Shown: in pieces, positions 6,989-8,422 of the stretch | Position numbering within the stretch: the first letter of the stretch is position 1 | Layout of the letters: the number at the start of each line of letters is the position of its first letter | Assembly: GCA_023394215.1 (NCBI GenBank) | Contig: JAEXBH010000118.1 | Location: forward strand, 1 to 8,422 | Source: Bacillota bacterium | GTDB taxonomy: Bacteria; Bacillota; Clostridia; Tissierellales; Peptoniphilaceae | DNA: 8,422 nucleotides | Reading direction: 5' to 3' | Notes under the pieces: generated by a model | What the model saw: only the letters and a program-made list of their open reading frames with translations | Told to the model about the DNA's origin: nothing | Databases searched by the model: none | Made by a program: the position numbers and the translations under genes

Positions 6989-7732
6989 ATGACAAAAAAA
7001 GTATTATTAGTAGGGGAATCTTGGATTACCTACCATACACATATAAAGGGTTTTGATACCTTTTATAATTCCACATATGAAACCGGTGAGGAATTTATAA
7101 AAAGAGCTTTTGTAAATGGCGGTTATGAATGGGAATTTATGCCTAACCATGTTGCAATGGAAAGCTTCCCTTACGAGTTAAGTGAACTTAAAAAATATGA
7201 TTTGATTATTCTTTCAGATATAGGGGCAAATACTCTTTTGCTTCCTAATGCGGTGTTTACGAGATCTGAAAAAAGACCGAACAGATGCAAGCTTATTCGT
7301 GACTATGTAATGGAAGGGGGAGCCCTTCTTATGGTAGGGGGATATATGACTTTTTCCGGCATAGATGGAAAGGGTAAATGGGGAGATACTGCGGTTCAAG
7401 AGGTTTTACCGGTAAAACTTCTTCCTGTTGACGACAGAAGGGAACATATGGAAGGTGTAAGACCTGTAATCCTTGAAAAACACGAAATTTTTGATGGAAT
7501 AGATGGGGAAATCCCTGAAATTTTAGGTTATAACTGTACTGTGATGAAAGAGGAAGGTAAGCTTCTTGCGAGCGTTGAAAATGATCCTTTTATAGCTGTA
7601 GGTGAGTATGGAAAGGGACGTTCCGCCGTATTTACAACAGACTGTGCTCCTCATTGGGCACCACCTGAATTTTGCGGATGGGAATATTATGACAGATTGT
7701 TCCAAAATCTTGCAAAATGGTTAATTAAATAG
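6989..7732 (+). CDS. Glutamine amidotransferase-like protein (class-I GATase fold, no evident nucleophile)
   Basis: The protein (247 aa from 6989, 248 aa from the adjacent ATG 6986) resembles the small cytoplasmic proteins annotated as putative glutamine amidotransferases (GATase1_like, PF07090-type) and the related ThuA-like flavodoxin-fold proteins. It opens with a beta strand and [21 protein letters not shown] second strand is [15 protein letters not shown] near 72-86. The strand-turn where a nucleophilic elbow would sit reads [10 protein letters not shown] (115-124), and [11 protein letters not shown] (216-226) lies close to the C-terminal helix. The expected G-x-C-x-G elbow is absent: Tyr occupies the turn and no Cys is nearby. 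Glutaminase activity is therefore doubtful, and a binding or unrelated hydrolase role is equally possible. No signal peptide or membrane segment is seen. It is tightly coupled to the M20 gene upstream and precedes the phosphorylase gene across a hairpin. The fold assignment is moderately secure; the function is unknown. Confidence 0.75.
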   Translation: MTKKVLLVGESWITYHTHIKGFDTFYNSTYETGEEFIKRAFVNGGYEWEFMPNHVAMESFPYELSELKKYDLIILSDIGANTLLLPNAVFTRSEKRPNRCKLIRDYVMEGGALLMVGGYMTFSGIDGKGKWGDTAVQEVLPVKLLPVDDRREHMEGVRPVILEKHEIFDGIDGEIPEILGYNCTVMKEEGKLLASVENDPFIAVGEYGKGRSAVFTTDCAPHWAPPEFCGWEYYDRLFQNLAKWLIK

Positions 7733-7738
7733 TTGAAA

Positions 7739-7768
7739 AAATAGCCCTGCATATCAACAGGGCTATTT
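7739..7768. terminator. Perfect 11-bp inverted repeat, terminator-like, between the amidotransferase-like gene and the phosphorylase gene
   Basis: AAATAGCCCTG (7739-7749) pairs perfectly with CAGGGCTATTT (7758-7768) around the 8-nt loop CATATCAA, starting 6 nt after the TAG stop. On the + strand only three T residues follow the GC-rich part, and these belong to the stem; the next bases are GCGACC, with a six-T run only at 7780-7785. On the - strand the stem is followed by six T residues (complement of A7736-7741), so termination should be stronger for transcription coming from the right. For the operon it is best read as a leaky terminator or processing hairpin with readthrough into the phosphorylase gene. 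Confidence 0.7.
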
Positions 7769-7806
7769 GCGACCTATTGTTTTTTAAGATTATAAGGAGG
7801 CTTAAA

Positions 7807-8422
7807 ATGAGAATAGTGGATATTATAATCAAAAAAAGAGATGGTTATGAGCTTAGTAAGGAAGAAATAGATTTTTTTATAAAGGGGATTACCGAAGGGA
7901 GTATAAAAGACTATCAAGCGAGTGCCTTGCTGATGGCGATTTATTTCGAGGGAATGACATCTGAAGAAACAACCAACCTTACTATGGCCATGGTAAATTC
8001 CGGAGAGTTGATAGATCTTTCAAGTATAGAAGGAAAGACGGTTGATAAGCATTCTACAGGAGGTGTGGGAGACAAGACTACTCTTATTGTGGGACCACTT
8101 GTTGCAGCTGCCGGTGCTAAGGTTGCCAAGATGAGCGGAAGAGGGCTTGGACATACCGGAGGAACCATAGACAAACTTGAATCCTATCCTGATTATAAAA
8201 TAAATATACCAAGGGAGGATTTTATAAAACAGGTTAATGATATAAATATAGCCCTTATAGGCCAAAGCGGTAACATAACGCCTGCAGATAAGATTCTTTA
8301 CGCTTTGAGAGATGTTACGGGTACCGTAGAGTCAATCCCACTTATAGCTTCATCCATTATGTCTAAAAAAATAGCAGCGGGGACGGATGTGATTGTTCTT
8401 GACGTCAAGGTGGGAGACGGAG
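7807..8422 (+). CDS. pdp: Pyrimidine-nucleoside phosphorylase, N-terminal part (cut by the window end)
   Basis: The first 205 codons are present with no stop before base 8422; family members have about 430-440 residues, so roughly half is missing from the window, not from the gene. The enzyme cleaves uridine, deoxyuridine or thymidine with phosphate to give the base plus (deoxy)ribose-1-phosphate. The signature [16 protein letters not shown] is at 110-125. The phosphate site K81-H82-S83 within [10 protein letters not shown] (81-90) and the pyrimidine-site residues R168, S183 and K187 fall at the same numbers as in the Geobacillus enzyme. K108, where dedicated thymidine phosphorylases (DeoA) are reported to have Met, supports the broad-specificity Pdp type rather than DeoA. 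AAGGAGG (7794-7800) lies 6 nt before the ATG. No convincing promoter is seen in the 74-nt gap, so expression probably continues from the upstream operon through the 7739-7768 hairpin. Confidence 0.93.
   Translation, partial: MRIVDIIIKKRDGYELSKEEIDFFIKGITEGSIKDYQASALLMAIYFEGMTSEETTNLTMAMVNSGELIDLSSIEGKTVDKHSTGGVGDKTTLIVGPLVAAAGAKVAKMSGRGLGHTGGTIDKLESYPDYKINIPREDFIKQVNDINIALIGQSGNITPADKILYALRDVTGTVESIPLIASSIMSKKIAAGTDVIVLDVKVGDG

Noticed and set aside
7767..7796. Possible promoter for the phosphorylase gene (TTGCGA, then TATAAG)
   Set aside because: The -10-like element overlaps the Shine-Dalgarno sequence, so transcription would start almost at the ATG and lose the ribosome site. The -35-like element also lies in the hairpin's 3' arm.
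7941..8265. Two minus-strand frames opposite the phosphorylase gene
   Set aside because: The + strand frame encodes the thymidine/pyrimidine phosphorylase signature and active-site residues throughout this stretch, so the antisense frames are shadows.

Overview
This AT-rich window is densely coding and every gene is on the + strand. It looks like the low-GC Gram-positive anaerobe lineage (Clostridia or Tissierellia type). The reasons are strong AAGGAGG/GAGGAG ribosome binding sites, heavy use of ATA for Ile and AGA/AGG for Arg, a GTG-started lipoprotein with a classical LAAC lipobox, and a transporter layout like the Bacillus NupNOPQ nucleoside importer. The genus cannot be fixed by eye.

Layout: (1) 10-1149, a BMP/PnrA-type substrate-binding lipoprotein. 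A hairpin with a short T-tract (1159-1193) separates it from the next gene. (2) 1208-2743, a fused two-domain ABC ATPase. (3) 2743-3792 and (4) 3792-4754, two different polytopic permeases, joined to each other and to the ATPase by 1-nt TAATG overlaps. (5) 4766-5698 (or from 4754), a RihB-like pyrimidine ribonucleoside hydrolase. (6) 5714-6976, an M20 ArgE/DapE-type metallohydrolase. (7) 6989-7732, a class-I glutamine-amidotransferase-like protein with no visible nucleophilic cysteine. (8) After a strong 11-bp hairpin (7739-7768), the first 205 codons of a pyrimidine-nucleoside phosphorylase, running off the window at 8422.

The genes read as a nucleoside scavenging operon. The lipoprotein captures a nucleoside outside the cell and the ATPase/permease complex imports it. 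The hydrolase splits it to base plus ribose, and the phosphorylase splits it to base plus (deoxy)ribose-1-phosphate. The active-site histidines of the hydrolase and the signature residues of the phosphorylase both point to pyrimidine nucleosides as the main substrates. The M20 enzyme and the amidotransferase-like protein are the unexplained members. Their tight insertion between two nucleoside-cleaving enzymes suggests a role with modified, acylated or conjugated nucleosides or with a downstream product, but this is inference.

No tRNA, rRNA, CRISPR array, insertion sequence or riboswitch was seen. The only non-coding stretches are 1150-1207, 5699-5713, 6977-6988 and 7733-7806, and none exceeds 75 bases. 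The operon promoter must lie upstream of base 1.
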